The notes: generated from the letters alone by a model not told the origin. 64,000 nt of DNA from JAOBAU01 sp034667465 (GCA_034667465.1 JAXDJV010000024.1:62001-126000), one strand, 5' to 3'; counted from the stretch's first letter, positions 1-8,170 are shown. A program made the numbers and translations.

Positions 1-826
1 CCAGCGCGGCGAAGTAGCGTTCCGCCGGCGGCGTCAGTCGGTACGGCGTCTCGATCGCTTCAATTTTTGCGAGTGCCCGGACGAGTCGCCCGATCGTCCC
101 GCCGTCGTCGGATGGCGCGGCGCTGTGTCCCGGCGCGCCGCTGACGCGCACGCGCAACCAGAGCGGCAGCTTCTGCTGCGTCTCGATTCCCCAGAACGCG
201 ACCTTGTCGACGATCGTCTCGTTGTAGCCGCCTTCGTTGAGCACAAAGCCGGCGTCGGCGAAGAGCTCCGGATGTTTGTCGAGCAGCTCTTTGCAGCCGC
301 GCAGTCCGCCCGCCTCTTCATCGGCGACGGCGAGAAAAATGACGTCGCGGCGCAGCGGCGTCTTTTGCCGCTTCAGCTCGATCATCGCGATCAGCTCCGC
401 GACGCCGAGCGATTTGATGTCGAGCGCGCCGCGGCCGAACAGATATCCGCCCGATTCGAGTCCCGCGAATGGAGGCTTCGTCCATTCCGCGAGAGCGACC
501 GGCACGACGTCGATGTGATGCATCAGCACCAGTGCTTTTTCTTTCGAGCCGGAGCGAAGCCGCGCGTAAAGCGACTGGCGTTTCGGATCGCTGCCGAGCA
601 GCTGCGACTCGATTCCTTCCTTCGCGAGAAGCTGCCGGAGATAGTTCGCGCCGGCCGTCTCGTTGCCGGGCGGATTGGAGGTGTCGATGCGGAGATATTC
701 GGCGAGGATTCGGCGGGCTTCAGCGTCGAGCGGGTCTTCCGGACTGCCGGTGGCGCGCCTGCAATTCAGCGACAGAAGCGCGGTGGCGAGGAGGACAAAC
801 AGCAGCGCGTGGGTGGCGCGACTCAT
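1..826 (-). CDS. M20-family metallopeptidase, 3' end cut by window edge
   Basis: Reading the minus strand from the ATG at 826-824 gives an open frame to the window edge (275 codons). A hydrophobic N-terminus (about residues 5-22, ending LLSLNC) suggests secretion or membrane anchoring; the Cys is not a perfect lipobox. The M20 signatures follow in order: an HHIDVVP motif (metal-binding H-x-D), GRGALDIKS, then DEEAGG with the catalytic and metal-binding acidic pair, and later GAPGHSAAPSDD typical of the dimerisation (lid) domain. M20 enzymes are di-zinc amidohydrolases acting on peptides or acylated amino acids; the substrate cannot be read from sequence. The C-terminal metal ligand lies outside the window. 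Family assignment is secure. Confidence 0.85.
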   Translation of the reverse strand, partial: MSRATHALLFVLLATALLSLNCRRATGSPEDPLDAEARRILAEYLRIDTSNPPGNETAGANYLRQLLAKEGIESQLLGSDPKRQSLYARLRSGSKEKALVLMHHIDVVPVALAEWTKPPFAGLESGGYLFGRGALDIKSLGVAELIAMIELKRQKTPLRRDVIFLAVADEEAGGLRGCKELLDKHPELFADAGFVLNEGGYNETIVDKVAFWGIETQQKLPLWLRVRVSGAPGHSAAPSDDGGTIGRLVRALAKIEAIETPYRLTPPAERYFAAL

Positions 827-848
827 GCGGCGCGCCGAGTATAAGCGA

Positions 849-1343
849 CTATCTTCCGATGCCTGCCGGATATGCGAGGAAGCCGCCGTTGGCGTAAACG
901 ATGTCGCAGTCGTAGTTCGTGAACGGTCCGGAGAGGATCTCGGGCGAGATCACTTCGTCGTGGCCGGCGGAGACGACCGCGTATCTCTGCGCGAGGGTCG
1001 TGCTGCCCACCGCGACGTCGGTGAAGAAGGCGAACGGCGTTCCCCATCCATCGCGCGCCGGAAGGCTTTTCATGTACGTCGGCGAGAGGAATACGACGAG
1101 CTGCGACGGAGCGACAATTTGATCGGCGCCGCCGACGCCGGCCGCGGCGTTGTAGCGATTCGTGTCGGATGCGCGCGCTTCCCACGCGCTGGCGATCGTC
1201 CGAATGTCAGCCATCGTGCGACGCTGCTTCGCGCGCTGCAGCGCGGTCAGAAGATTGGGAATGGCGATCGCGGCAATGATCCCGATGATCGCCACGACTA
1301 TGAGGAGTTCGATCAGCGTGAAGCCCCTCTCACGTTTCAACAC
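849..1343 (-). CDS. GspG-like type II secretion pseudopilin / type IV pilin-like protein
   Basis: 164 residues beginning MLKRERGFTLIELLIVV: a short basic leader, the prepilin peptidase site G^FTLIE with Glu at +5, and a hydrophobic helix of about 20 residues. This is the class III signal of pilins and pseudopilins. The globular part carries a DGWGTPF motif, as in GspG-type major pseudopilins, so a type II secretion or pilus-like role is likely. The GTG start at 1343 is preceded by GGAGG at good distance; the next codon, TTG, is an alternative start. No other secretion genes flank it, so it is an orphan here. It probably inserts in the inner membrane and is processed by PilD. Confidence 0.8.
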   Translation of the reverse strand: MLKRERGFTLIELLIVVAIIGIIAAIAIPNLLTALQRAKQRRTMADIRTIASAWEARASDTNRYNAAAGVGGADQIVAPSQLVVFLSPTYMKSLPARDGWGTPFAFFTDVAVGSTTLAQRYAVVSAGHDEVISPEILSGPFTNYDCDIVYANGGFLAYPAGIGR

Positions 1344-1438
1344 AAATTGTTTCCTCCGACCCGCCGCGACAATCGCAAAGCGGATACCAGAAACCTGAAT
1401 TGCGTCAAACGCCTGATCTGTAACGAGTTACGTTTCGG

Positions 1439-1468
1439 GACGGAGAGACCCGAAGATGGCTCTCCGTC
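1439..1468. terminator. hairpin between tdk and the pseudopilin gene
   Basis: Perfect 9-bp arms GACGGAGAG and CTCTCCGTC with a 12-nt loop lie just beyond the 3' end of the thymidine kinase gene. There is no clear T tract, so intrinsic termination is only suggested. A second small palindrome (TGACA/TGTCA) overlaps the tdk stop region. Confidence 0.4.
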
Positions 1469-1497
1469 ACTTTGCGTCACCGCACTGACAAATCGTG

Positions 1498-2112
1498 TCA
1501 GCGCGCCGCTTCCACCGGCTGCGGAATCGTCAGCTGCACGGCCGCATCTTCATCCGCTGCCGCGGTATAGATCTCGTAGCAGGAACGGCAGCGCGCTTCG
1601 TACGAAGAGTCGCCGACTTCCACCTGCGCATTGCCGCCCGCGACCCGCTGCGAGTAATGCGCCGCGCCACGACAGCGCACGCACACCGCATGCACTTTCG
1701 ACACGTCCTCGGCGACCGCCAGCAAAGCGGGCATCGGTCCGAACGGACGCCGCATGTAATCCTGATCGAGTCCCGCCGCGATGACGCGAATGCCGGCATC
1801 CGCCAGCTGCATGCAAACGTCGACGACGCCGTCATCGAAGAACTGGATCTCGTCGATGCCGACAACCTGCACGCCGATCTCGACCTTCGCAAGAAGCTGT
1901 TCGCTCGTCGCAACCGCCAGCGCTTTCAAACGGCGCTCGTCACGCGACACGATCTCCTCGGTTGCAAAGCGATCGTCGATGACCGGCTTGAATACCTGGA
2001 CGCGCTGCCGCGCGATCACCGATCGCCGCAGCCGCCGAATCAATTCTTCCGACTTACCCGAGAACATGCCGCCGGCGATGATCTCGATCCAACCGCCTCT
2101 GTAACCGTCCAA
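1498..2112 (-). CDS. tdk: thymidine kinase
   Basis: 204 residues of a type II (zinc-containing) thymidine kinase, EC 2.7.1.21, which phosphorylates thymidine for dTMP salvage in the cytoplasm. The P-loop GGMFSGKS is at residues 14-21, the Walker B/catalytic pair in VGIDEIQFF at about 84-92 (Glu88 the likely base), and the structural zinc site is two CxxC pairs at 144/147 and 175/178. The length is typical. The start is TTG at 2112-2110, supported by GGAGG six bases upstream; no better ATG exists. It stands alone, with a hairpin downstream and a 40-bp palindromic repeat just upstream. Confidence 0.95.
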   Translation of the reverse strand: MDGYRGGWIEIIAGGMFSGKSEELIRRLRRSVIARQRVQVFKPVIDDRFATEEIVSRDERRLKALAVATSEQLLAKVEIGVQVVGIDEIQFFDDGVVDVCMQLADAGIRVIAAGLDQDYMRRPFGPMPALLAVAEDVSKVHAVCVRCRGAAHYSQRVAGGNAQVEVGDSSYEARCRSCYEIYTAAADEDAAVQLTIPQPVEAAR

Positions 2113-2136
2113 TGGAGCCTCCGCGCGCAGGATAGC

Positions 2137-2176
2137 AAAGTCAATATCAGGGGTCTGACCCCAAATGTTGACTTTA
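2137..2176. repeat. 40-bp palindromic repeat, copy 1 (AAAGTCAA / GGGGTCTGACCCC)
   Basis: A 40-bp unit bounded by AAAGTCAA and TTGACTTTA around the palindromic core GGGGTCTGACCCC. It matches the units at 38245-38284 and 42311-42350 in length, orientation and core. Its last three bases (2174-2176) are the TAA stop, read on the minus strand, of the adjacent secreted-protein gene. It resembles REP/REPIN-type elements of the kind mobilised by IS200-like (RAYT) transposases; no such transposase is in the window. Confidence 0.8.
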
Positions 2177-2623
2177 GTACACGCGCATGTCGCCCGGTAC
2201 CACGGCGTTGATCGCGTTGAGCATCGCGCGGGCGCGCCTGCCGTTCGGCCAGACGTCCGCGTTGTGGCAGGCGCGGTGAACCTCTTTCATCTCGTTTCGC
2301 AACAGGAGCGAGGCGCTGGTGCCGTCGGAAACGCGTCCGCAGCCGGATGCGAAATCGGTCGCATCAGCGGCGAGCTTGAAGATGCGGTCCGCTTTCGCGC
2401 GTGAGATACGGCGCTCGATCACTTTCTTCGACAGCTTCCCTTCATCGTCGAACGGCGGCGCTTCGCGCGTCACGCGCAGCTTTCCGTTGGCGAACAATTC
2501 AACGACGAAGCGCGGCTCACCCGGCATTCCCCACGTCGTCAGCACGAGACGCGGCTCGTCAGCGGGCGCGGCTGTAGCGGAGAGAACAAGTACAGCGAGG
2601 AAGACCGCAGCGGCGCGGCGCAC
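2174..2623 (-). CDS. small secreted protein of unknown function
   Basis: 149 residues with a clear Sec signal peptide (MRRAAAVFLAVLVLSATAAPA^DEP). The mature part has two cysteines (in SGCGR and HRACHN) that could pair, and repeated polar strand-like segments, but no family I recognise. It starts four bases after the stop of the DUF4388 gene and is probably cotranscribed with it. Its TAA stop lies inside the 40-bp palindromic repeat, so the last residues (MRVY) sit right at the repeat boundary. A periplasmic location is likely; the function is unknown. Confidence 0.65.
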   Translation of the reverse strand: MRRAAAVFLAVLVLSATAAPADEPRLVLTTWGMPGEPRFVVELFANGKLRVTREAPPFDDEGKLSKKVIERRISRAKADRIFKLAADATDFASGCGRVSDGTSASLLLRNEMKEVHRACHNADVWPNGRRARAMLNAINAVVPGDMRVY

Positions 2624-2627
2624 GGCG

Positions 2628-3437
2628 TCAGGATGCGACGGAGCGAAGCTCGGAGATTCGCGAGCGAAGCTGCTCGGTCACCGCGAGGCCGCGAAGGAGG
2701 GACGCGGTCTTCTCGAATTCCAGCACCATCATTTCGACGGCGTGTTCGCCGGCGCCGCTCATGATGCCGTCGAGCGCGTGCAGAAAATGTTTCTCGATGG
2801 TCTTGTGCGCCGAGTCACCGATGTACTCCTCGGCTATGGCGCGGATACGCGCGGCAAGGTCGACGAGCTCGCTGTTCTCCTCGTCGCTTCCTCGATCAAT
2901 TTTTTTTTTTACGGCAACCAGTTCGGACGTGACCATCCCGTAGAGGATTTTCGCGACGTCGAACGACGAGATCGCCAGCGCTTTGCCTATGTCGGCGATC
3001 GAACGATGGCCGTCGATCTTCGTGATCAGCATCCACTCCTGCGGATTGAGCGTGATCTGCTCGTGGCGGCTTTCGCGAATCAGCAGCTCGGGGACGACTT
3101 CAACCGAAGGAATCTTCTTCGACAGCACGCGCCATTCGTCGAGGCGACGCGCCGCTTCCATCAGCAGGTTCGTGTTCGATTTGGTGATCGTCTGACGATC
3201 GGGCTCTTCGGCCGGGCTGAACTGAAACTCGCCCTGGTTCCAGATGGCGAGCGCGTAGATCGCTTCCTCGCCCACCAGATCGGCCACCTGCGCGTGAACC
3301 ATCTGGCCGTTTTTGAGGTAGATGAACCCTCGCTCACCGTCGCGCGAGAGCGTGAACTTCCCGGTCTTCCCGGACACGCTGACCAACTGAATAATGTCGG
3401 GCAACGGCAGTTCTTTTAGAGATCCCTGGAAGGCCAT
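2628..3437 (-). CDS. DUF4388-domain protein (PatA-like)
   Basis: 269 residues. Residues 1 to about 100 form a DUF4388 (PatA N-terminal-like) domain: it opens with FQGSLKELPLPDIIQLVSVS, followed by TGKFTLSRDGERGFIYLKNGQ. Such domains occur in two-component and gliding/chemosensory regulators of Acidobacteriota, Myxococcota and Cyanobacteria. The middle part (about 100-180, TLNPQEWMLITKIDGHRSIADI) resembles the winged-helix-like extension common after DUF4388; the end is helical. A second DUF4388 protein occurs at 29999-31984. Notable is an uninterrupted run of 11 A in the coding strand (2900-2910), encoding VKKKI, a possible slippage site. Role: cytoplasmic signalling adaptor, by inference. 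Confidence 0.75.
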   Translation of the reverse strand: MAFQGSLKELPLPDIIQLVSVSGKTGKFTLSRDGERGFIYLKNGQMVHAQVADLVGEEAIYALAIWNQGEFQFSPAEEPDRQTITKSNTNLLMEAARRLDEWRVLSKKIPSVEVVPELLIRESRHEQITLNPQEWMLITKIDGHRSIADIGKALAISSFDVAKILYGMVTSELVAVKKKIDRGSDEENSELVDLAARIRAIAEEYIGDSAHKTIEKHFLHALDGIMSGAGEHAVEMMVLEFEKTASLLRGLAVTEQLRSRISELRSVAS

Positions 3438-3500
3438 TTGTCTCCGAATTGGCGTTTTCGCGCTGCGGTTTCGAGAGCGTAACCCACCACTGGTAGCGCG

Positions 3501-3968
3501 TCAAGAAGAGGTAAATTCACGCATGTCCGCACTTTCGGCCGATTTCTCCATCGCCGCCAAAGCCCAGATTCCGAACGCCATTCCGACCGCCAGTCCGGTC
3601 GCAATCCGCAGCGGATTCGTGCTTTCGCGCAACCCCGCAAGCTGCGTAAAACCGTCGAGCGCCATCGCCGCCGACGCGCCGATCAGAAAGATTTTCGCTA
3701 CTCCGATCCGTACACGCGTGACGGCGAAGAGCACGACGCCCGCGAAGAGTCCCGAATAGATCGCGGTGCAGCGCGCGCAGATCGGCATCGGCACGTTCCA
3801 TACGATCAAACAACGCGCCGGCATCCCGTGACACATCATCCGAAACAGCCAGCGCCAGTTCATCGACGCACCGTGCGCGATCGCGAACGTGCAGAGCAGC
3901 GACGCCGAGAGCACGACGAGCGGAATCGCCGCCAGCAATGCCGCGACGATCTTCGTGTCGCGTTTCAC
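3501..3968 (-). CDS. DUF2085 membrane protein
   Basis: 155 residues with about four hydrophobic segments. It carries the DUF2085 signature, a conserved MMCHGMPAR segment and, further on, MPICARCTAIYSG with a CxxC-type pair near the membrane. The family is of unknown function and is found in inner membranes of many bacteria. The ATG overlaps the stop of the upstream DUF4013 gene by four bases (ATGA), so the two are translationally coupled. Family assignment rests on the spaced Cys/His pattern; nothing in the context gives a substrate. Confidence 0.75.
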   Translation of the reverse strand: MKRDTKIVAALLAAIPLVVLSASLLCTFAIAHGASMNWRWLFRMMCHGMPARCLIVWNVPMPICARCTAIYSGLFAGVVLFAVTRVRIGVAKIFLIGASAAMALDGFTQLAGLRESTNPLRIATGLAVGMAFGIWALAAMEKSAESADMREFTSS

Positions 3969-4687
3969 TTCACGCTCGAAAGCCGATAGACCTGCGCGAA
4001 CGCATACGCCGCAACGAGCGCCGACCAGAAGCCGGTGAAGACGACGCCGATGAAGCAGAGGATGATCCCGGCGCCGGCCGCGAAGCGGGCGACGAAATAG
4101 ATGACGACCGCGATCAGATAGTTGGCGACGTTCGCGCGGATGAAACGCGCGATGCGCGAGAATTCAAACGCCGCGCTGAAGTTTCCTTCGACGACTGAGA
4201 AGAGCATCGCGCCCGGAATCCATACCGCAAGCGCGAGACTGATCGGCATGATCAGGCACCAGAACATCATTCCGATGCCGGTGGCGATTCCGCGAACCAC
4301 ATCGGAGTCGGCGTGGCTGCCGATCGCCATCGGGACGATGAAGAAAAATCCGAGTCCGATGATCGGCAGACAGTAGACGAGCCCGATCCCGAAGAGCCGC
4401 AGTCCTTCACTGAAATAGTCGCCGAGGTCATCCCATTCGGGAAGCGGCCGCTCGACGTTGTTGATGACGTTGCGTGCGACGCGCGCGATGTAGCCGAGGA
4501 CGAAGAAGACGCCGATGAGCACGACGCTGGCGAGGATGAAAAGTCCGCCGATGAGGATCTTCGGCAGCCAGCTCGGATCGTCGAACACATACGTGAACGG
4601 ACGGAGCACGTCATAGCTCGATCCCGGCACGCGCGGCGGCGCGGGAGGCGGCGGCGGTGGCGGATAATCCTGCGAAATGTCGGACAC
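3965..4687 (-). CDS. DUF4013-like multi-span membrane protein
   Basis: 240 residues. A cytoplasmic N-terminal tail rich in proline (a run of Pro at residues 10-17) precedes a segment FTYVFDDPSWLPKILIGGLF typical of DUF4013 proteins. Five to six hydrophobic helices follow, in repeated pairs. The family consists of integral membrane proteins of unknown function. The gene is coupled to the DUF2085 gene by an ATGA overlap. The next gene, on the other strand (TonB-like), starts 58 bp away, so this short gap must contain divergent promoters. Confidence 0.7.
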   Translation of the reverse strand: MSDISQDYPPPPPPPAPPRVPGSSYDVLRPFTYVFDDPSWLPKILIGGLFILASVVLIGVFFVLGYIARVARNVINNVERPLPEWDDLGDYFSEGLRLFGIGLVYCLPIIGLGFFFIVPMAIGSHADSDVVRGIATGIGMMFWCLIMPISLALAVWIPGAMLFSVVEGNFSAAFEFSRIARFIRANVANYLIAVVIYFVARFAAGAGIILCFIGVVFTGFWSALVAAYAFAQVYRLSSVK

Positions 4688-4745
4688 AGCTGAAGTGTAA
4701 CGGAACCTGGAAGAAAAGCCGGACGTCTACACTTCTGAGACAACG

Positions 4746-5837
4746 GTGGAGATGAACGACCCGGAGCGCGAATACTTCCTGCGCCAGCAACTGAAAGCGA
4801 TTCTGTCGGAGCTCGGCGAAAGCGAGCTCGCGACAGACGACGAAGAGCGGATCGAGCTGGTTCCCCAGGAGCGGAAGCAGGGTCCGGGAGCGACGATCGC
4901 CATCGTCGCGTCCGTCATTCTTCACACCGCCACGCTCATCTACCTGGTCAACAACTACAAGCCGGTGACGAACAACGCCGCGAAGACACCGATCACCCGC
5001 TACGTGGAGCTGATCCGCCGCAACCCGCAGCAGGAGCGCGAACGCGAGTTCGTCCAGGCGCCGGGAGCGAAGCTCAAGTCGGCGCCGCTGAACGCTCCAT
5101 GGTCGAACGCAAATCGTCGCGCCAGCACGCCGCATCCGACCGGCGACAAACCGACGACTCGCCCCGGCGACGGCAGCAACATCTACGTCCCGCGCTCGGT
5201 GAAAAGCGGCGGCAGTTCCGAAGGAACGGCAGCCGCGCAGCCGCAACAACAGCAGCCGCAGAATGCGCAACAGGCAAACGCGCCTGCGAAAGAAACCGTC
5301 TCCGCGATGCAGCAGCCGACCGACATCAAACCGCTGACGACGTATCAGCCGCCGCAGCAGGCCGCCGTCGCGCCGAACAACGCTGTCGAATGGAAGAACG
5401 CAATTCGCGAAGTCGGAAAAGTCGCGTCGCTCGGCGGCAGCCGTCAGGGTGGCGCCGACATTCAGGGCTCGCTCGGCGGCGACAAAGGCTTCGCCGACAA
5501 CGGACCGGTTTCGTTCGAATCGCAGTGGTACAACTGGGGCGATTACGCCGATTCGATGGTCAGCCGCATCCGCGTGAACTGGATGAACAACATGCCCGAG
5601 CTGCTGCGCACCGGCCTCAAGGGCAACGTCACGATCCGCTTCACGATCCATCGCGATGGCCGCATCAGCGACGTCACGATTCTCAGCACGTCGACGATCC
5701 CGCCATACGACTTCGCCGCGAAGAAAGCGATCGAGCTCTCGTCGCCGCTGAATCCGCTGCCGAAAGACTTTCCGATGGCGACCGAGCGCGTCACCTGCGG
5801 CTTCTACTACAACATGGAAGTGCCGGCGTCGCACTGA
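4746..5837 (+). CDS. TonB-like energy transducer with Lon-like N-terminal segment
   Basis: 363 residues. The architecture is a short cytoplasmic N-terminus, one transmembrane helix (about 46-66, IAIVASVILHTATLIYLV), a long Pro/Gln/Ala-rich periplasmic linker, and a TonB C-terminal domain (about 265-350) containing VTIRFTIHRDGRISDVTIL and a final FAAKKAIELSSPLNPLP. TonB proteins transmit proton-motive force to outer-membrane receptors. The N-terminal segment REYFLRQQLKAILSELGE strongly resembles the coiled-coil region of Lon protease (REYYLxEQMKAIQKELGE), unusual for TonB. The start could be GTG 4746 or ATG 4752. VanZ-like and dimethylargininase genes follow on the same strand. Confidence 0.8.
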   Translation: MEMNDPEREYFLRQQLKAILSELGESELATDDEERIELVPQERKQGPGATIAIVASVILHTATLIYLVNNYKPVTNNAAKTPITRYVELIRRNPQQEREREFVQAPGAKLKSAPLNAPWSNANRRASTPHPTGDKPTTRPGDGSNIYVPRSVKSGGSSEGTAAAQPQQQQPQNAQQANAPAKETVSAMQQPTDIKPLTTYQPPQQAAVAPNNAVEWKNAIREVGKVASLGGSRQGGADIQGSLGGDKGFADNGPVSFESQWYNWGDYADSMVSRIRVNWMNNMPELLRTGLKGNVTIRFTIHRDGRISDVTILSTSTIPPYDFAAKKAIELSSPLNPLPKDFPMATERVTCGFYYNMEVPASH

Positions 5838-5859
5838 CGCCGCGCTACACTCGCGGGGA

Positions 5860-6336
5860 ATGCCGGCCCCCGTCACCACGATCACGATTCATCGCGGTAT
5901 CACCGTCGTGATGCTGATGCTCGTCACGATCGCCATCGTGATCCTCACGCTCTGGATGTCGGGAAAGAGCTATTCGAAGATCGATCCGGTACCGTTCGAG
6001 GACATCCGTCACCTCGCGCAGCGACTCGAGCATCGCCAGATCCCGACGCAGATCCTCGCCGTGATCATCGTCCCGATCGTCGCCAACATCCTGCTGTTCG
6101 TGCCGTGGGGATTTCTCCTGTTCCTCGCGCTGCACACGGAAGAACGTCCGACCGTGCAGATCTATGTACTGACGGTGCTGCTCGGACTGACATTCACGCT
6201 CGGCATCGAGGCGTATCAATACTTTCTCCCGTCGCGCGTTGCCGACATCAATGACGTCATCTACAACACCAGCGGAACTCTTCTCGGCGCGATGCTCGGT
6301 CATCTGCGCGAAAGGGTTCGCTTCGAGTTCGACTAA
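5860..6336 (+). CDS. VanZ-like membrane protein
   Basis: 158 residues with about four transmembrane helices. The motif NILLFVPWGFLLFLAL, then TLGIEAYQYFLPSRVADINDVIYNTSG, is the VanZ-like signature (conserved E-x-x-Q and a D-x-x-D-x-x-x-N-x-x-G segment). VanZ homologues affect sensitivity to glycopeptides and other envelope-active compounds, by an uncertain mechanism. The gene begins 22 bp after the TonB-like gene and ends directly against the next start codon (6337), so the three form one operon. A role in resistance is not implied by sequence alone. Confidence 0.85.
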   Translation: MPAPVTTITIHRGITVVMLMLVTIAIVILTLWMSGKSYSKIDPVPFEDIRHLAQRLEHRQIPTQILAVIIVPIVANILLFVPWGFLLFLALHTEERPTVQIYVLTVLLGLTFTLGIEAYQYFLPSRVADINDVIYNTSGTLLGAMLGHLRERVRFEFD

Positions 6337-7089
6337 ATGCGAATTGCTTTGACCCGAGCCATCTCCCCCACCATCGACCACGCCGAGCTGACGCACGTCG
6401 CGCGCGTACCGATCGACCTCGCGCGCGCCGAGGAGCAGCACGCCGCGTACGAACGATTGCTCGCAGAGCTTGGATGCACGGTGCGGCGAATCGATCCGGC
6501 GCCGGCGATGCCCGACGCGGTCTTCGTCGAAGACACCGCGATCGTCGTCGACGAACTGGCGATCATCACGCGCCCGGGCGCGGAGTCGCGACGCAACGAA
6601 ATCGAGTCGATGGCTGCAGTGCTCGGCGACTATCGCCCGCTCGCGTACATCAAAGAACCGGCCACGATCGACGGCGGCGACGTGCTGCACATCGGCAAGC
6701 GGCTGTGGGTCGGTGAGTCGGCGCGCAGCAGCAGCGACGCGGTCACGCAACTTCGCGCGCTCCTTCCCGGCTACGCGATCGAATCAGTCCCGTTGCGCGA
6801 CGCGCTGCATCTCAAAACCGCCGTGACGTACGCCGGCAACAACACGCTGATCATCAATCCGGCGTGGGTCGATCCATTAGAAGGCTTCGACATCATCGAG
6901 GTCGATCCATCCGAACCGTTCGCCGCCAACGTGTTGACCATCGGCACGACCGTCGTCTGCTCCGCCGCCTTTCCGCGAACCGCTCAGCGCCTGCGCGAAC
7001 GCGGCTTCGACGTGCGAGTGATCGACGCCGGCGAGCTCGCGAAAGCGGAGGGCGGATTGACCTGCTGCAGCGTTGTGTTCGAGGCATGA
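6337..7089 (+). CDS. dimethylarginine dimethylaminohydrolase family protein (DDAH / amidinotransferase fold)
   Basis: 250 residues of the pentein fold. Visible elements are FVEDTA (63-68), DGGD (112-115), LHLKTA with catalytic His158, and GGLTCCS with the nucleophilic Cys at 243 or 244. DDAH hydrolyses methylated arginines to citrulline and methylamines; related enzymes act on arginine or other guanidines, so the substrate is unproven. The length is standard. The TGA stop at 7087-7089 lies inside the 9-bp target duplication of the adjacent mobile element, and inside the first unit of the heptamer hairpin that the element split; the protein end is nevertheless intact. Confidence 0.9.
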   Translation: MRIALTRAISPTIDHAELTHVARVPIDLARAEEQHAAYERLLAELGCTVRRIDPAPAMPDAVFVEDTAIVVDELAIITRPGAESRRNEIESMAAVLGDYRPLAYIKEPATIDGGDVLHIGKRLWVGESARSSSDAVTQLRALLPGYAIESVPLRDALHLKTAVTYAGNNTLIINPAWVDPLEGFDIIEVDPSEPFAANVLTIGTTVVCSAAFPRTAQRLRERGFDVRVIDAGELAKAEGGLTCCSVVFEA

Positions 7090-7147
7090 GGTGGCTTTGC
7101 ACACAAAGTAGCTGCTGCACATAAAGTCTAAGGCCTGCACATAAAGT
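7084..7147 (+). repeat. left end of mobile element: target duplication, inverted repeat and three iterons
   Basis: GCATGAGGT (7084-7092) is the left copy of an exact 9-bp duplication found again at 10508-10516. The inverted terminal repeat starts at 7093 (GGCTTTGCACACAAAGT; the other end reads GGCTTTGCACCTAAAGT when inverted, 15 of 17 matching). TGCACAYAAAGT occurs three times as direct iterons at 7098-7109, 7116-7127 and 7136-7147, a plausible array of transposase-binding sites. Confidence 0.85.
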
Positions 7148-7151
7148 AGCC

Positions 7152-7180
7152 GAGAAGGTGCCTCAGAACGGCGCCTTCTC
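7152..7180. terminator. strong hairpin inside left end of mobile element
   Basis: Arms GAGAAGGTGCC (7152-7162) and GGCGCCTTCTC (7170-7180) pair at 10 of 11 positions around a 7-nt loop. It lies between the iterons and the 3' end of the minus-strand membrane-protein gene. It could stop transcription leaving that gene, or shield the element from DDAH-operon transcription entering it. There is no T tract. Confidence 0.45.
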
Positions 7181-7265
7181 AGCATTTCTCCGCTCGCTGG
7201 CCTCCCACGACGGCAGCGGCACGAGACGCGGAGATTTTCAACATTTGAACTTCTCCTCCGTTCCG

Positions 7266-8072
7266 TTACGGTTTCGAGAGATCCCAGTAGACGTGGTAGT
7301 CGTAACCGATCAAATCAACTCGCCGGAACCCCTTCGCCCGGATCTCGTCAATCAGGGTGCCTTTCTGAAACGCCCGCGCTCGCACTGCGCCCATCAAGAC
7401 GTATCTGAGCGTGATCCGGTCGGCCATCTTTCCGCTCACTTCTACTCCGATGTCCTCTTTCCCATCCAGGAAGTAGTCACGCAGGTGAATCGCATATGCG
7501 CGACGTTCATCAACTTCGCGTTCTCTAGCCGCGAGCGCAGCTCGGACCGGAGCCATCAGCTCATATTGCTTTTCCAAGTCCTTCACAGGCTTTTCGAAAC
7601 GCGCCAAGACTTCGGGTGTGGCTCCGTCGCGCTTCGCGGAATCGAAGGCTGCTCGGCTCGGAGCGGCTTCGCCCGCACGGATGGCCCGGCGCAGAACATC
7701 GAGATGAGCCGAAGCGCATCGTTGGCTGAACTCTGAACTAGCGGAGTATGCGGAGTCCTTGTTCTTGATGTCGTCGCAAAGAGCCGCCACTTGCCGGAGT
7801 GGCGCGGAGGCTGGCATCAATGACAGTTGCTTCTTCGATCGGGCGAGGTGGAGCGCGTTCAGCGTTGCATCCGCGCTTTTGGCTTCTGCATTCGTTGCCC
7901 CCTCCAACCTTTGGCGGCTCTCCATCTGTGAGGAACTCGCGAAAGCTACGATCAGAATGACGGCAAGGATGAAAATCATTGCCCCAACGACGCGAGCGGT
8001 CAGCGCCTTCCGAGCGTAGGCGACCCCAACGCCGATGACGACGATGAGCAACAACATCGAGACGCATCCCAT
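7266..8072 (-). CDS. two-helix membrane protein of unknown function (element passenger)
   Basis: 268 residues. Two hydrophobic segments lie at the N-terminus (about 5-20 and 28-45), then a long charged, mostly helical region (about 50-200), and a compact C-terminal stretch ending in VDLIGYDYHVYWDLSKP. I recognise no named family; the C-terminal part, with GVEVSGKMADRITLRYVLMG, looks like a small mixed domain that may be conserved in other membrane-anchored proteins. A GGGAG ribosome site precedes the ATG at 8072. It lies inside the mobile element and is divergent from the XRE gene. Base composition looks less GC-rich than in neighbouring genes, consistent with transfer. Function unknown. Confidence 0.6.
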   Translation of the reverse strand: MGCVSMLLLIVVIGVGVAYARKALTARVVGAMIFILAVILIVAFASSSQMESRQRLEGATNAEAKSADATLNALHLARSKKQLSLMPASAPLRQVAALCDDIKNKDSAYSASSEFSQRCASAHLDVLRRAIRAGEAAPSRAAFDSAKRDGATPEVLARFEKPVKDLEKQYELMAPVRAALAAREREVDERRAYAIHLRDYFLDGKEDIGVEVSGKMADRITLRYVLMGAVRARAFQKGTLIDEIRAKGFRRVDLIGYDYHVYWDLSKP

Positions 8073-8170
8073 GGGCTCAGCTCCCTGATTGTTTCGGGGC
8101 GAGCATTTTATAGAGTACGTAAGTCAAAAGCGACATCGACGCATGCGGCGACTCCTAGCATCGGTCGTCA

